A stretch of DNA of 64,000 bases from an uncultured Hyphomicrobium sp. (GTDB lineage: Bacteria; Pseudomonadota; Alphaproteobacteria; Rhizobiales; Hyphomicrobiaceae). The notes beneath the pieces were generated by a model. That model did no database searches, had not been told where the DNA came from, and saw only the letters and a program-made list of their open reading frames with translations. Below are positions 22,160 to 33,827 of this stretch, in pieces. Position 1 is the stretch's first letter, and each line of letters begins with the position of its first letter. The position numbers and the translations under genes were made by a program. The stretch covers positions 1 through 64,000 of the forward strand of contig NZ_CADEFI010000011.1 of assembly GCF_902826555.1 (NCBI RefSeq), read 5' to 3'.

Positions 22160-23437
22160 TCAGCGGCGATACCAGCCGGCGAAGGCAGACCCCAGGGTTT
22201 CGTCCTCCGGGATCTGGATGTCGACCGAGAAGCGCCGATCCGGAATGGCAACGGGGGCGGGCACACCCCGCGGGTCGCGCAGCAGCGCGGAGATGCGCAC
22301 CACCAAGTCGTGAGGGCCTGCCGCCCCAGGCGTCACGAGCCACACCCATCGTCCGAACGTTGCAGGATCGCGCGCCGCTAGCGCATGCTTGATGCTCACG
22401 AACTGGGTGCGCTCCGACTGGCGCTCGATCTCGAAGGCCTCCGAGCTGCCATAGAGACTGACCGACAGCGTTTCGATGCTTTGGCCGAGCGTGCCTTGGC
22501 CATGGCCCGTCTGTGCGAGCTGGGACAGGATCTCGCGGCCGATCGCGATCTCGACCGTCGTCGGCGCGCCGAGCCACATCGCGGCCGGGATGTGATGCAC
22601 GAGGAGGCCGGCGTCGACCGCCCGCCCCAGGTCGTCGGCGGTGAGCGGAACTGCGGTTGCGCGCTGCGGCCCGGCATGACGGGGAGCGACGTTCCCCGTC
22701 TCGTACGGCGGCCGGACCGGCGCGTGCTCGGTGTGGGGGGCCGGGACGTGCGGAGGCGGATACGCCGGCGGCTGCGCCGTCAGGTCAGGCCCGGCTTCGA
22801 CCTCGGGCAGATCCGACAGCGGGCGCACGCGAATGCGGGCTGCGGGCTCGCCGACGACCGGGGCCGCCGGGGCGGTGACGGCGGATTGCGCGGACCGCTT
22901 CGCCCCGCCGACGGCGGGGCTCGGAGCCCGGCGGCCAGCCGCCGGAGCCGATGGGGGCGCGCGCTGCGGGATCGGTGGCGGGACCGCTGGAGCGCCGGAG
23001 GACTGCTCCGCGACCGGTGCACCCGCCGACCGCCGTGCGGCCTCGCGCTCAGTCATGTCGCGGAGGGAGGAGGCGGCGGTGTTCATGCGCGCCACGACGC
23101 GGGCAATGCCTTCAGTGTCGCGCGGGGTGAGCATAACGAGCTTGCGGAACATCAGCGGCAGCTTCGTCAACGCCAACTCCTCGGCGCGGACGGGAACGAG
23201 CAGATTGAGAGGCATCGTCTCGCGAGCGATGTCGGCGAGGCCGGCGTTCTGTGCCGAAGTCTCGGTCCAGAGCACGATCACGGCCTCGAACTGGCGCAAA
23301 CGCGAGGCGCGCTCATGGCGCGGCGTATCGGGCTCGCCGTCGAAAGAGACGAAGTGGCCACGCCCCATGAGCGCCGCCCCGAGATCCCGCGCCGGGCTCG
23401 CGTCCTTTGGCACATGACAGATGAGTATGCGTGCCAT
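22160..23437 (-). CDS. TIR-like domain protein with C-terminal beta-rich domain
   Basis: 425 residues in three parts. Residues 1-115 resemble a TIR_2-type domain: RILICHVPKDASPARDLGAA, then VSFDGEP, FEAVIVLWTETS, and LLVPVRAEE with LPLMFRKLVML. The segment where active TIR NADases have W-x-x-E reads QNAGLADIA, so the catalytic Glu seems absent or shifted. Residues about 130-260 are a Pro/Ala-rich linker. Residues about 265-425 look like a beta-sandwich (HHIPAAMWLGAPTTVEIAIG at its start, FGRWVWLVTP later) seen fused to TIR or caspase-like domains in Rhizobiales. Co-directional with the HerA-like ATPase gene 95 bases upstream. Signalling or defence is inferred, not shown. Confidence 0.7.
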   Translation of the reverse strand: MARILICHVPKDASPARDLGAALMGRGHFVSFDGEPDTPRHERASRLRQFEAVIVLWTETSAQNAGLADIARETMPLNLLVPVRAEELALTKLPLMFRKLVMLTPRDTEGIARVVARMNTAASSLRDMTEREAARRSAGAPVAEQSSGAPAVPPPIPQRAPPSAPAAGRRAPSPAVGGAKRSAQSAVTAPAAPVVGEPAARIRVRPLSDLPEVEAGPDLTAQPPAYPPPHVPAPHTEHAPVRPPYETGNVAPRHAGPQRATAVPLTADDLGRAVDAGLLVHHIPAAMWLGAPTTVEIAIGREILSQLAQTGHGQGTLGQSIETLSVSLYGSSEAFEIERQSERTQFVSIKHALAARDPATFGRWVWLVTPGAAGPHDLVVRISALLRDPRGVPAPVAIPDRRFSVDIQIPEDETLGSAFAGWYRR

Positions 23438-23532
23438 GCTGTTTCCCCAAACAACGCAGCCCCAATGCCGCGCGTCTACGCCAACAACCCGGTACGCAAC
23501 ACATGTCTGCCCTTAAGCGGCGGCAGATGCCC

Positions 23533-25050
23533 TCACCGACTACGACCCGTAATCGACTTCACGATGATGTTCTTGATGGTGGTGGCAATGGTGCGCGAGA
23601 TGGAGCGCTGAAGATCCTTGCCGATCATCTCGCCCATGCCCTGACTCGGGCGGCCCTTGGGCTTACTGCCGGCGGGAGCGTTACTGCCGCCACCGCCGCC
23701 GAAAATGATGTCGCCCCATCCGCCGCCGGTCGAGCCTGCTTCCTCGGTCGCCGTATTGGTGCGCTTGGTAATGATCTCGTGTGCGCTCTCGCGATCGATG
23801 GTCTCTTCGTACTTGCCGTAGACGGGGCTGTACTCGATCACGCTCAGGCGCTCGTCCTCGGAAACCGGACCGACGCGCCCTTCAGGCGGACGGATCAGCG
23901 TACGCTGAACCATGGACGGTTCGCCTTTGTTCTCGAGCGTCGATACCAGCGCCTCGCCCACCTTGAGCTCCATGATGACGCGCTCGGTGTCGAGATCGGG
24001 ATTCTTGCGGAAAGTCTCGGCCGCGACTTTGACGGCCTTCTGCTCCTGGGGCGTGAATGCGCGAAGCGCGTGCTGCACGCGGTTGCCGAGCTGGGCCGAG
24101 ACCGAGTTCGGTACGTCCATCGGGTTCTGCGTGATGAAGTAGACGCCGACGCCTTTCGAGCGAATGAGGCGCGCGATCTGCTCGATGCGCTCCAGGAGAG
24201 CCTTCGGCGCCTCGTTGAACAGCAGATGCGCCTCGTCGAAGAAGAAGACCAGCTTGGGCTTCGGAAGGTCGCCCGCCTCGGGGAGCGTCTGCCAGAGCTT
24301 GGTCAGCATCCAGAGCAGGAAGGTGGTGTAGAGGCGCGGCTTCTCCATCAGCTTGTCGGCCGCGAGGACGCTGATCACGCCGCGCCCATCCGGAGCGGTG
24401 CGCATGAAATCCTTGATGTCGAGCGACGGCTCGCCGAAGAACTGATCGGCACCCTGCTCCTCGAGCACCAGGAGACGGCGCTGGATGGCGCCAACAGACG
24501 TGGTGGCCACGTTGCCGTACTTCTGGATCAGCTCCTTCGAGCGCTCGGCCACGTTGGCGATGATGGCGCGCAGATCCTTGAGGTCGAGAACCGGGATCTT
24601 CTCGTCGGCGGCAACACGGAAGGCGATGTTGAGGACGCCCTCCTGTACCTCGTTGAGCTCCAGCATGCGCGACAGCAGGAGCGGGCCCATGTCGAGCACG
24701 GTGGCGCGGATCGGATGGCCTTCCTTGCCGAAGACGTCCCAGAAGATGGTCGGATAGGCGCGCTGCTTCCAGTCGTCGCCAAGGCCGACCTCGGCGGCGC
24801 GCTTGACGAGGAAATCCTTCGGCTCGCCGACGGCGGCCAGGCCCGAAAGGTCGCCCTTGATGTCGGCCGCGAAGACGGGAACGCCGGCCGCGGAAAACCC
24901 TTCGGCCAGCACCTGCAGCGTCACGGTCTTGCCGGTGCCCGTGGCGCCGGTGATCAGGCCGTGCCGGTTGGCGAAGCGCAGCTCCAGGTACTCGGGCTTC
25001 GTGCTCTTGCCGATGAAAATCTTGCCGTCCTGAAGCACCGACTGGCTCAT
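23533..25050 (-). CDS. HerA-like ATPase, DUF853 (YjgR) family
   Basis: Hexameric FtsK/HerA-type P-loop ATPase of unknown cellular role. 505 residues: Walker [13 protein letters not shown] near residue 40, Walker [13 protein letters not shown] near 270, and [19 protein letters not shown] with the sensor region. The C-terminus is a Gly-rich linker ([12 protein letters not shown]) and a short basic helix. ATG 25050 follows GGAG by 8 bases; an open frame reaches 25110 without similarity. DUF853 proteins are widespread in proteobacteria without an obvious partner, so the TIR-like neighbour may or may not be functionally linked. Confidence 0.92.
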   Translation of the reverse strand: MSQSVLQDGKIFIGKSTKPEYLELRFANRHGLITGATGTGKTVTLQVLAEGFSAAGVPVFAADIKGDLSGLAAVGEPKDFLVKRAAEVGLGDDWKQRAYPTIFWDVFGKEGHPIRATVLDMGPLLLSRMLELNEVQEGVLNIAFRVAADEKIPVLDLKDLRAIIANVAERSKELIQKYGNVATTSVGAIQRRLLVLEEQGADQFFGEPSLDIKDFMRTAPDGRGVISVLAADKLMEKPRLYTTFLLWMLTKLWQTLPEAGDLPKPKLVFFFDEAHLLFNEAPKALLERIEQIARLIRSKGVGVYFITQNPMDVPNSVSAQLGNRVQHALRAFTPQEQKAVKVAAETFRKNPDLDTERVIMELKVGEALVSTLENKGEPSMVQRTLIRPPEGRVGPVSEDERLSVIEYSPVYGKYEETIDRESAHEIITKRTNTATEEAGSTGGGWGDIIFGGGGGSNAPAGSKPKGRPSQGMGEMIGKDLQRSISRTIATTIKNIIVKSITGRSR

Positions 25051-25398
25051 TCCGCTCTCCGAATAGAAACCCGACCGGTCAACTCCGCCGGTGGAACGCC
25101 GGTCCTTCATGCACCATGACTTGGGCCGACTCGGGTCGCTCGCAACCTCAGGCCCTCATTGCATGGGGCTCGTAGTATTGCAAATTCAGTTGCATGGACC
25201 TCTCCGTCAAGCTGGGGAAATGTGGGCGGCCTCCTCGCGAGGCTGTCTCGCAGCGGGATTCCTGGCCGTCGCCGAACTGTCGCATCGCGCGATTTCCGCG
25301 TGCGCAAAGCGGCTATTTTCCTTATAGAGCAAAGTATAGCGGGGTGCCCGAGCGTCCCTTCGACAACAACAATCCGATCAACGGGGTCACAAGTCACA
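25051..25398. other. Divergent intergenic region upstream of mutA
   Basis: About 350 bases between the HerA-like gene and mutA with no believable gene. It holds a cluster of TTGCA motifs (25158-25195, listed separately) and an AT-rich stretch near 25310-25345 with TATAGA and TATAGC that may include the mutA promoter. Confidence 0.45.
25158..25195 (+). promoter_or_regulatory. Possible ScfR/PccR-type operator (TTGCA repeats)
   Basis: ATTGCAAA (25177-25184), four bases, GTTGCAT (25189-25195), with a third ATTGCAT at 25158-25164. From memory, ScfR-family regulators of propionyl-CoA assimilation such as PccR bind two TTTGCAA-like halves four bases apart. The site is about 200 bases before the methylmalonyl-CoA mutase genes, a pathway such a regulator would control. 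No ScfR regulator gene is in the window. Confidence 0.4.
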
Positions 25399-27333
25399 AT
25401 GACGGCCGCTGGCAGCTCCCAAGGCGATACTGCAACACCTCTGGCGTCGGATTTCGAGGCCGCAACGCGCGCCCAATGGCTGGCTCTGGTCGACAAGGCG
25501 ATCAAGGGCGCCGACTTCGAGAAAAAGCTTGTCACCCGGAATGCCGACGGGATCCGAATCGACCCCATCTACGTGCGCGCGACAAGCATTCCGGCGCTGC
25601 AGACGGCCATTCCCGGACATGCCCCCTTCACGCGCGGCACCAACGAGGTCGTGCAGGGCCTCGGCTGGGAGATCCGGCAGCGGGTCAATGCGGCGGATCC
25701 GGAAGGCGCCAATCGGGAGATCCTGTCCGAGCTCGAAGGCGGCAGCAACGGCATCCTGCTCGAGATCGAAGCGCCAGGGCAAACGGGTTGCCGCATCCAG
25801 AGCGCAGCGGACATGGTCGCGGCTCTCTCCGGCATGCGCATCGACCTCGCGCCGGTCGAACTCAAGGCGGGGCTCGGTGCTGCGGACGCTGCCGCCCAAC
25901 TCGTCTCCGCACTGCCGGGACTTGGCATTCCTGCCAAGTCGGCGCAGGTCTTTCTCGGCCTCGATCCGATCGGGTCGCTTGCCCGGTGGGGCACGTTGCC
26001 GGCGCCCGTACAGCAGGTGCTCGTCGAGAGCATTGCGCTCGCCGGAGAAGTCGGCGCCGAAGTTCCGAATGCACGCACGATCAAGGTCGACGCGACCGTC
26101 TATCACGAGGCGGGCGCCACGGACGCGTTCGAGCTCGCCGCGCTCGGCGCGACGCTGATCGCCTATCTCAGGATGTTCGAAGCGGCCGGCATTCCGCCCG
26201 CGAACGCGCTCAGCCAGATCTCGTTCGGCGTTTCGTCCGACACGGATCTTTTCGCGACGGTCGCCAAGATCAGGGCCGCGCGCCGTCTCATCTGGCGCAT
26301 CGCCGATGCGTCGGGCGCGAGCGACGCTGCAGCGGCTCTCCATCTTTCGGCCACCGCCTCGTACCGCATGATGGCCAGGCGCGACCCGTGGACCAATATG
26401 CTGCGCTCGACGCTCTCATGTGCGGGCGCGGTGCTCGGCGGGGCGGACGCCATCACGGTGCTGCCGTTTACGGCGGCGCTCGGCGAGGCGGACGACATCT
26501 CGCGGCGCATGGCGCGCAACATCCAGATCGTGCTGCAGGAGGAATCCTGGCTCGGCCGCGTACTCGATCCCATGGGCGGGTCCTGGTACATCGAAGCCCT
26601 CACCGACGAGATGGCGAAGGCGGCCTGGGCTCTCCTGCAGGAGATCGAAGGGAAAGGCGGCATCATCGCCGCGCTCGACACGGGCTTCGTGCAGGACAAG
26701 ATCGCGGCCGACGCGGCAACGCGCTCCAAGGCCATCGCCACCGGGCGGCAGGAACTGACCGGCGTGTCGGCCTTCCCACTGCTCGGCGACGACGGCGTCA
26801 AGGTCAGCCCCTTGCGCAAAGTGCCGCCCGTCAGAGGCAAGGAAATCGTGCGTCCGTTGACGCCCCATCGGCTGGCCGAGCCGTTCGAGGCGTTGCGCGA
26901 CGCGGCGGACGCTCACGCTCAGAAAGCCGGCGGGGAGCTCACGGTGTTCCTGGCGAGCCTCGGCGCCATCATCGAGCACACGGCGCGCTCGACTTGGATC
27001 AAAAATTATCTGGCGGCGGGCGGCATCGGATCGCTGACCACCGACGGCTATACCTCCGCGGACGAGGCTGCGAAGGCCTTCAAGACGTCGGGCGCAACGG
27101 CAGCCTGCATCTGCTCGTCGGATGCCCTCTACGCCGAACACGCCGAGGCAACCGCCAAGGCGCTCAAGGCGGCGGGCGCCAAGCTCGTGCTGATGGCGGG
27201 GCGGCCCGGCGACAAGGAGGCGGCACTCAAGGCGGCCGGCGTCGACCAGTTCCTGTTCGCGGGCGCCGACGCGGTGGCGACCCTCAAAGGGTTACAGGAA
27301 AAGCTCGGTGTCGCGGCATGGAAGCAAACTTAG
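25399..27333 (+). CDS. mutA: Methylmalonyl-CoA mutase, small subunit
   Basis: Non-catalytic partner of the B12-dependent mutase interconverting methylmalonyl-CoA and succinyl-CoA. 644 residues from ATG 25399; the ribosome site is weak, but residues from open-frame starts upstream have no similarity. A degenerate TIM barrel (FSxx-like GVSSDTDLFATVAKIRAARR, DPMGGSWYIEALTDEMAKAA) is followed by a C-terminal flavodoxin-like domain (about 520-644). This domain lacks the DxHxxG cobalamin motif, as usual for small subunits. mutB follows after 76 bases. In Hyphomicrobiales the enzyme serves the ethylmalonyl-CoA pathway or propionate use. Confidence 0.93.
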   Translation: MTAAGSSQGDTATPLASDFEAATRAQWLALVDKAIKGADFEKKLVTRNADGIRIDPIYVRATSIPALQTAIPGHAPFTRGTNEVVQGLGWEIRQRVNAADPEGANREILSELEGGSNGILLEIEAPGQTGCRIQSAADMVAALSGMRIDLAPVELKAGLGAADAAAQLVSALPGLGIPAKSAQVFLGLDPIGSLARWGTLPAPVQQVLVESIALAGEVGAEVPNARTIKVDATVYHEAGATDAFELAALGATLIAYLRMFEAAGIPPANALSQISFGVSSDTDLFATVAKIRAARRLIWRIADASGASDAAAALHLSATASYRMMARRDPWTNMLRSTLSCAGAVLGGADAITVLPFTAALGEADDISRRMARNIQIVLQEESWLGRVLDPMGGSWYIEALTDEMAKAAWALLQEIEGKGGIIAALDTGFVQDKIAADAATRSKAIATGRQELTGVSAFPLLGDDGVKVSPLRKVPPVRGKEIVRPLTPHRLAEPFEALRDAADAHAQKAGGELTVFLASLGAIIEHTARSTWIKNYLAAGGIGSLTTDGYTSADEAAKAFKTSGATAACICSSDALYAEHAEATAKALKAAGAKLVLMAGRPGDKEAALKAAGVDQFLFAGADAVATLKGLQEKLGVAAWKQT

Positions 27334-27409
27334 GTTTCAAAAAGCCGGCGGTTCTGGATTACATTCGTGCGACGTCGCTGAACGTTGCCAGTTTTGAGGC
27401 CGGCGAGAA

Positions 27410-29602
<2,193 letters not shown>

Positions 29603-29764
29603 GTCCAATTCGCCCTACCTAACGCCGCCCGGGCTTTTGTCCCGAGCTTTGCGTTTCGGTGTGCAGATCGACCTTGGTCGATGGGTCTTTGGTCCGGGTA
29701 GCAATCGCGGAAACCGCGACCTACGTCTAGGCGCAGGAAAATGCGCCAGACGGGGAACGTTTTC

Positions 29765-30772
29765 ATGAAAGCCATCAAGGTTTCGCGGCCGGGGGGCCTC
29801 GACCGACTGAAGCTTGCCGAGATCGGCGAGCCGCGTGCGCCGGGGGCCGGCGAGATTCGCGTCCGCCTGCATTCCAACTCACTCAACTACCACGACTACG
29901 CGGTGGCGATCGGCGCCATCCCTTCCGACGACGGGCGCATTCCGATGTCGGACGGCGCCGGCGTGGTGGAGGCCATCGGCGAAGGCGCGGGCGAATTCGC
30001 CGTCGGCGACCGCGTGGTCTCGTGCTTCTTCCCCTACTGGCAGGACGGCGAGCCACCGCACGGCAACTTCAGCCATGTGCCTGGTGACGGGATCGACGGC
30101 TACGCGCGGGAAGCGGTGGTCACGCCCGCGCACTGGTTCACGAAAGCGCCCAAGGGATGGAGCCATCTGGAGACGGCGACGCTGCCGTGCGCGGCGCTGA
30201 CGGCGTGGCGTGCGCTGGTTGTGGAAGGCGGTCTCAAGGCCGGCGACAGCGTGCTGATCCTCGGCACCGGGGGCGTGGCGATTTTCGCGCTGCAGTTTGC
30301 GAAGGCGATGGGGGCGACCGCGATCGTCACCTCATCGTCCGACGCCAAGCTCGAACGGGCGCGGGAGATGGGCGCGGACTTCACCGTCAACTACAAGACT
30401 GATACCGACTGGGGCGACACCGTGCGCGCCTGGACCGGCAAGCGCGGCGTCGACCACGTGCTCGAGATCGGCGGGCCGGGGACGCTCGCGCAATCGATCA
30501 CTGCGGCACGCGTCGGCGGGCACATCTCGATGATCGGCATCCTGACCGGCATCAAGGGCGAGGTGCCGACGCTGGCGCTGATGGCCAAGCAGATCAAGCT
30601 CAAGGGTATCATCGTCGGCAGCCGCCAGCATCAGCTCGACATGATCCGCGCGCTCGACGCGACCGGGATCAAGCCCGTGATCGACAAAACGTTCGCGCTT
30701 GCGGAGCTCGCCGACGCGTTCCGCCACGAGGAGCGGGCCGGCCACTTCGGAAAAATCTGCGTCGAGATCTGA
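29765..30772 (+). CDS. Zinc-less medium-chain alcohol dehydrogenase/quinone oxidoreductase
   Basis: Medium-chain dehydrogenase/reductase family, NAD(P)-dependent. 335 residues from ATG 29765, which has GGGGAA upstream; ATG 29741 would add eight residues. The GroES-like fold is at the N-terminus (SLNYHDYAVAIG). The Rossmann fold has VLILGTGGVAIFALQFAKAM. The catalytic-zinc Cys at the usual place is not evident (SLNYHDYA), which favours the quinone-reductase branch. Substrate unknown. It follows mutB by 160 bases with no clear terminator. Confidence 0.88.
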   Translation: MKAIKVSRPGGLDRLKLAEIGEPRAPGAGEIRVRLHSNSLNYHDYAVAIGAIPSDDGRIPMSDGAGVVEAIGEGAGEFAVGDRVVSCFFPYWQDGEPPHGNFSHVPGDGIDGYAREAVVTPAHWFTKAPKGWSHLETATLPCAALTAWRALVVEGGLKAGDSVLILGTGGVAIFALQFAKAMGATAIVTSSSDAKLERAREMGADFTVNYKTDTDWGDTVRAWTGKRGVDHVLEIGGPGTLAQSITAARVGGHISMIGILTGIKGEVPTLALMAKQIKLKGIIVGSRQHQLDMIRALDATGIKPVIDKTFALAELADAFRHEERAGHFGKICVEI

Positions 30773-30786
30773 GGCACGAGCGGGGC

Positions 30787-30826
30787 GCCCCCTCACCCTA
30801 GCCCTCTCCCCAAGGGAAGAGGGGAC
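30787..30826. repeat. Widespread CCCTCACCCT-type palindromic repeat
   Basis: CCCCTCACCCTAGCCCTCTC followed by a complementary GGGAAGAGGGG arm, about 15 bases after the dehydrogenase stop. Elements with this wording are scattered between genes in many proteobacterial genomes. Only one copy is in this window. Confidence 0.5.
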
Positions 30827-30940
30827 CCGTTGAACACCCCGCTTCGACCGGGTACGTGCTCGCCCTTCCGTGGGGCGGGCCTTCGTGCCTGCACTGGCTG
30901 AGATTGCCGACTGCGCGCGGAAAGGCGAAGGGTCGGCCAA

Positions 30941-30980
30941 GAAAAAACGCCGCGAAGCCGAAGCTTCGCGGCGTCTTTTG
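30941..30980. terminator. Bidirectional terminator between the dehydrogenase and clpA
   Basis: ACGCCGCGAAG (30947-30957) pairs with CTTCGCGGCGT (30964-30974). There is a run of six A before the stem and CTTTTG after it, so it has a T-run on both strands. Confidence 0.9.
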
Positions 30981-31003
30981 TGCGAGGCGCCGGAGGTGCC
31001 GGC

Positions 31004-33469
31004 TCAATCCTCTTTCTTGCGGGGCACGCTCGGGACGGCGCCGCCGGGCGATGACCGGGACGCCTTCTCCTTCTTGTCCTTCGGGCCGGGCAAGGCCTTG
31101 CGCGGCGGGGTCGCCTCGACGAGGGCGGCTTCCGTGCCCTCCTCGTCGGTCTCGTCCTCGTCTTCTTCCTTGCGCGGCTTCTTGGACGGATCGCCCGGGA
31201 TGATCTCGAACGTCAGGCTGCTATCCTCGCCCTTGCCCTGGACCAGCACCTTCACGGTGCCGCCGTGCTCGAGCTTGCCGAACAAAAGCTCGTCCGCGAG
31301 CGGCTTCTTGATGTGCTCCTGGATCACGCGGGCGAGCGGACGGGCGCCGAATTTCTCGTCGTAGCCCTTCTCGGCGATCCACTTCTGAGCGCCTTCCGAC
31401 AGCTCGATGGTGACACCACGATCCGCAAGCTGCGCCTCGAGCTGGAAGATGAACTTCTCCACCACCTTGGCGATGACGTCCGCCGGCAGACCCGAAAAGG
31501 CGATGACGGCGTCGAGGCGGTTGCGGAACTCCGGCGTGAACAGCCGGTTCACCGCTTCCGTATCCTCGCCCTCGCGCTTCTCACGGTTGAAGCCCATGGG
31601 CGGACGGGCCATGTCGCTCGCGCCGGCATTCGTCGTCATGATCAGGATGACGTTGCGGAAGTCCACCTGCTTGCCGTTGTGGTCGGTGAGCTTGCCGTGG
31701 TCCATCACCTGCAGAAGGATGTTGAACAGATCCGGATGCGCCTTCTCGATCTCGTCGAGGAGAAGCACGCAGTGCGGGTGCTGGTCGATGCCATCCGTCA
31801 GAAGGCCGCCCTGATCGAAACCGACATAGCCCGGAGGCGCGCCGATCAGACGCGAGACGGTGTGCTTCTCCATGTACTCCGACATGTCGAAGCGCAGGAG
31901 CTCGACGCCCATCAGGGATGCGAGCTGCTTTGCCACCTCGGTCTTGCCGACGCCGGTCGGGCCCGAGAAGAGATAACAGCCGATCGGCTTCTCGGGCTCG
32001 CGAAGACCCGCGCGTGCGAGCTTGATCGCGGCGGAGAGGGCCGTGATGGCCTTGTCCTGCCCGAACACGAGCCGCTTCATATCCTTTTCGAGGTTAGAGA
32101 GAACCTCGGCGTCGGACTTGGTGACAGTCTTCGGCGGAATGCGGGCCATGGTGGCGACGGTTGCCTCGACCTCCTTCACGGTGATCTTCTTCTTGCGCTT
32201 GCCTTCCGGCACCAGCATCTGCGAGGCGCCCGTCTCGTCGATCACGTCGATGGCCTTGTCGGGCAGCTTGCGGTCGTGAATGTACTTGGCCGAAAGCTCG
32301 ACCGCGGCCTTGATCGCCTCGCCCGTGTACTTGAGCTTGTGGAACTCCTCGAAGTAGGGCTTCAAACCCTTGAGGATGGCGATGCTGTCCTCGATCGTCG
32401 GCTCCTTGACGTCGATCTTCTGGAAGCGGCGAACGAGCGCGCGATCCTTCTCGAAGTGCTGGCGGTACTCCTTGTAGGTGGTCGAGCCGATGCAGCGCAC
32501 CGAGCCAGACTGCAGCGCGGGCTTGAGCAGGTTCGAAGCATCCATAGCGCCGCCGGACGTGGCACCGGCGCCGATGACGGTGTGAATCTCGTCGATGAAG
32601 AGGATCGCGCCCGGATAGTTCTCGATCTCCTTCATGACCGCCTTCAAGCGCTCCTCGAAGTCGCCGCGGTAGCGCGTGCCGGCCAGGAGGGCGCCCATGT
32701 CGAGCGCGAAGATGGTCGCGCCCTTCAACACCTCGGGCACCTCGCCGCGCAGGATCTTGCGCGCCAGGCCCTCGGCGATGGCGGTCTTGCCGACGCCGGG
32801 ATCGCCGACGAAAAGCGGATTGTTCTTCTGGCGACGGCACAGAACCTGGATGGTGCGCAGCACCTCCTGCTCGCGGCCGATCAGCGGATCGATGCGGCCT
32901 TCGCGCGCCTTCTTGTTGAGATTGACGCAGTAGGTGTTGAGCGCGTCCTGGCCAGGCTTTTTCTCCTCGCCCGCTTCGCTCGACTGCTCGTCGTCCACGC
33001 CGCGCACTCCTCTGGGCTCCGACATTCCCGCCCGTTTGGCGATGCCGTGACTGATGTACTGAACCGCGTCGAAGCGCGTCATCTCCTGCTCCTGCAGGAA
33101 ATAGGCGGCGTGGCTCTCGCGCTCGGCAAAGATGGCCACGAGCACGTTGGCGCCCGTCACCTCCTCGCGGCCCGAAGACTGCACATGCACGACGGCACGG
33201 TGGATGACACGCTGGAAGCCGGTGGTGGGCTGCGCTTCGGCGGTGCCCTTGTGCACGAGGTTGCCGAGCTCGGTGTCGAGATATTCGCCGACACGGGCGC
33301 GGAGCTGGTCGAGATCGACGTTGCAGGCACGCATGACGGCGGCGGCGTCGCGGTCGTCGATCAGCGCGGCAAGCAGATGCTCGAGGGTCGCAAACTCGTG
33401 ATTGCGTTCGTTTGCGAACTCAAGCGCGCGGTGCAGTGAGGATTCAAGGCTCTTCGAGAAGGATGGCAC
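31004..33469 (-). CDS. clpA: ATP-dependent Clp protease ATP-binding subunit ClpA
   Basis: AAA+ unfoldase that feeds substrates to ClpP. 821 residues from GTG 33469, seven bases after the clpS stop; the protein then begins PSFSKSLESSLHRALEFANE, as in other ClpAs. The ATG at 33514 would lie inside clpS. N-domain about 1-145; D1 has Walker A GDPGVGKTAIAEGLA; D2 has GPTGVGKTEVAKQLA and the ClpP-docking MGF loop in PPMGFNREK. The C-terminus is extended by about 60 residues rich in Lys, Glu, Asp and Pro (KKPRKEEDEDETDEEG). Coupled to ClpS. Confidence 0.97.
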   Translation of the reverse strand: MPSFSKSLESSLHRALEFANERNHEFATLEHLLAALIDDRDAAAVMRACNVDLDQLRARVGEYLDTELGNLVHKGTAEAQPTTGFQRVIHRAVVHVQSSGREEVTGANVLVAIFAERESHAAYFLQEQEMTRFDAVQYISHGIAKRAGMSEPRGVRGVDDEQSSEAGEEKKPGQDALNTYCVNLNKKAREGRIDPLIGREQEVLRTIQVLCRRQKNNPLFVGDPGVGKTAIAEGLARKILRGEVPEVLKGATIFALDMGALLAGTRYRGDFEERLKAVMKEIENYPGAILFIDEIHTVIGAGATSGGAMDASNLLKPALQSGSVRCIGSTTYKEYRQHFEKDRALVRRFQKIDVKEPTIEDSIAILKGLKPYFEEFHKLKYTGEAIKAAVELSAKYIHDRKLPDKAIDVIDETGASQMLVPEGKRKKKITVKEVEATVATMARIPPKTVTKSDAEVLSNLEKDMKRLVFGQDKAITALSAAIKLARAGLREPEKPIGCYLFSGPTGVGKTEVAKQLASLMGVELLRFDMSEYMEKHTVSRLIGAPPGYVGFDQGGLLTDGIDQHPHCVLLLDEIEKAHPDLFNILLQVMDHGKLTDHNGKQVDFRNVILIMTTNAGASDMARPPMGFNREKREGEDTEAVNRLFTPEFRNRLDAVIAFSGLPADVIAKVVEKFIFQLEAQLADRGVTIELSEGAQKWIAEKGYDEKFGARPLARVIQEHIKKPLADELLFGKLEHGGTVKVLVQGKGEDSSLTFEIIPGDPSKKPRKEEDEDETDEEGTEAALVEATPPRKALPGPKDKKEKASRSSPGGAVPSVPRKKED

Positions 33470-33476
33470 GTTCGAC

Positions 33477-33827
33477 CTACTCTTTCTCCATGGTGCATTG
33501 TAAAGGATGGCCATGCTGACGCGAGAAGTCCATAACCTGCGTCACCTTCGTCTCGGCGACCTCGTAGGTGAAGACCCCGCACACGCCCACGCCTTTGTGG
33601 TGCACGTGCAGCATGATCCGCGTCGCTTCCTCGCGTCCCTTGCTGAAGTACTTCTCCAGCACCAGGACCACGAACTCCATCGGCGTGTAGTCGTCATTCA
33701 GAAGCAGCACTTTGTAGAGCGACGGCTTCTTTGTCTTAGGGCGCGTCTTGGTGACGAGGCCGGTCTTGCCCTCCTCGCCGCCCCGGTCATTGCCCCGGTC
33801 GTTTCCGGCGCCGTTCTTCCCCGCCAT
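33477..33827 (-). CDS. clpS: Clp protease adaptor ClpS
   Basis: Recognises N-degron substrates and hands them to ClpA. The core is complete: [19 protein letters not shown], then [20 protein letters not shown] and a basic, His-containing end. ATG 33827 (116 residues, GGGA upstream) gives the N-terminal length seen in related ClpS; ATG 33845 and TTG 33860 are alternatives in frame. Its Gly/Asn/Asp-rich first 30 residues are the flexible tail typical of ClpS. The clpA start follows after seven bases. Confidence 0.95.
   Translation of the reverse strand: MAGKNGAGNDRGNDRGGEEGKTGLVTKTRPKTKKPSLYKVLLLNDDYTPMEFVVLVLEKYFSKGREEATRIMLHVHHKGVGVCGVFTYEVAETKVTQVMDFSRQHGHPLQCTMEKE

Noticed and set aside
29603-29764. 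Terminator between mutB and the dehydrogenase gene
   Set aside because: A GCCCGGGC palindrome followed by TTTTG exists, but the stem is too short to call.
31265-33439. 724-codon frame opposite clpA
   Set aside because: Antisense shadow of ClpA, Leu/Asp/Arg-rich with no domain.
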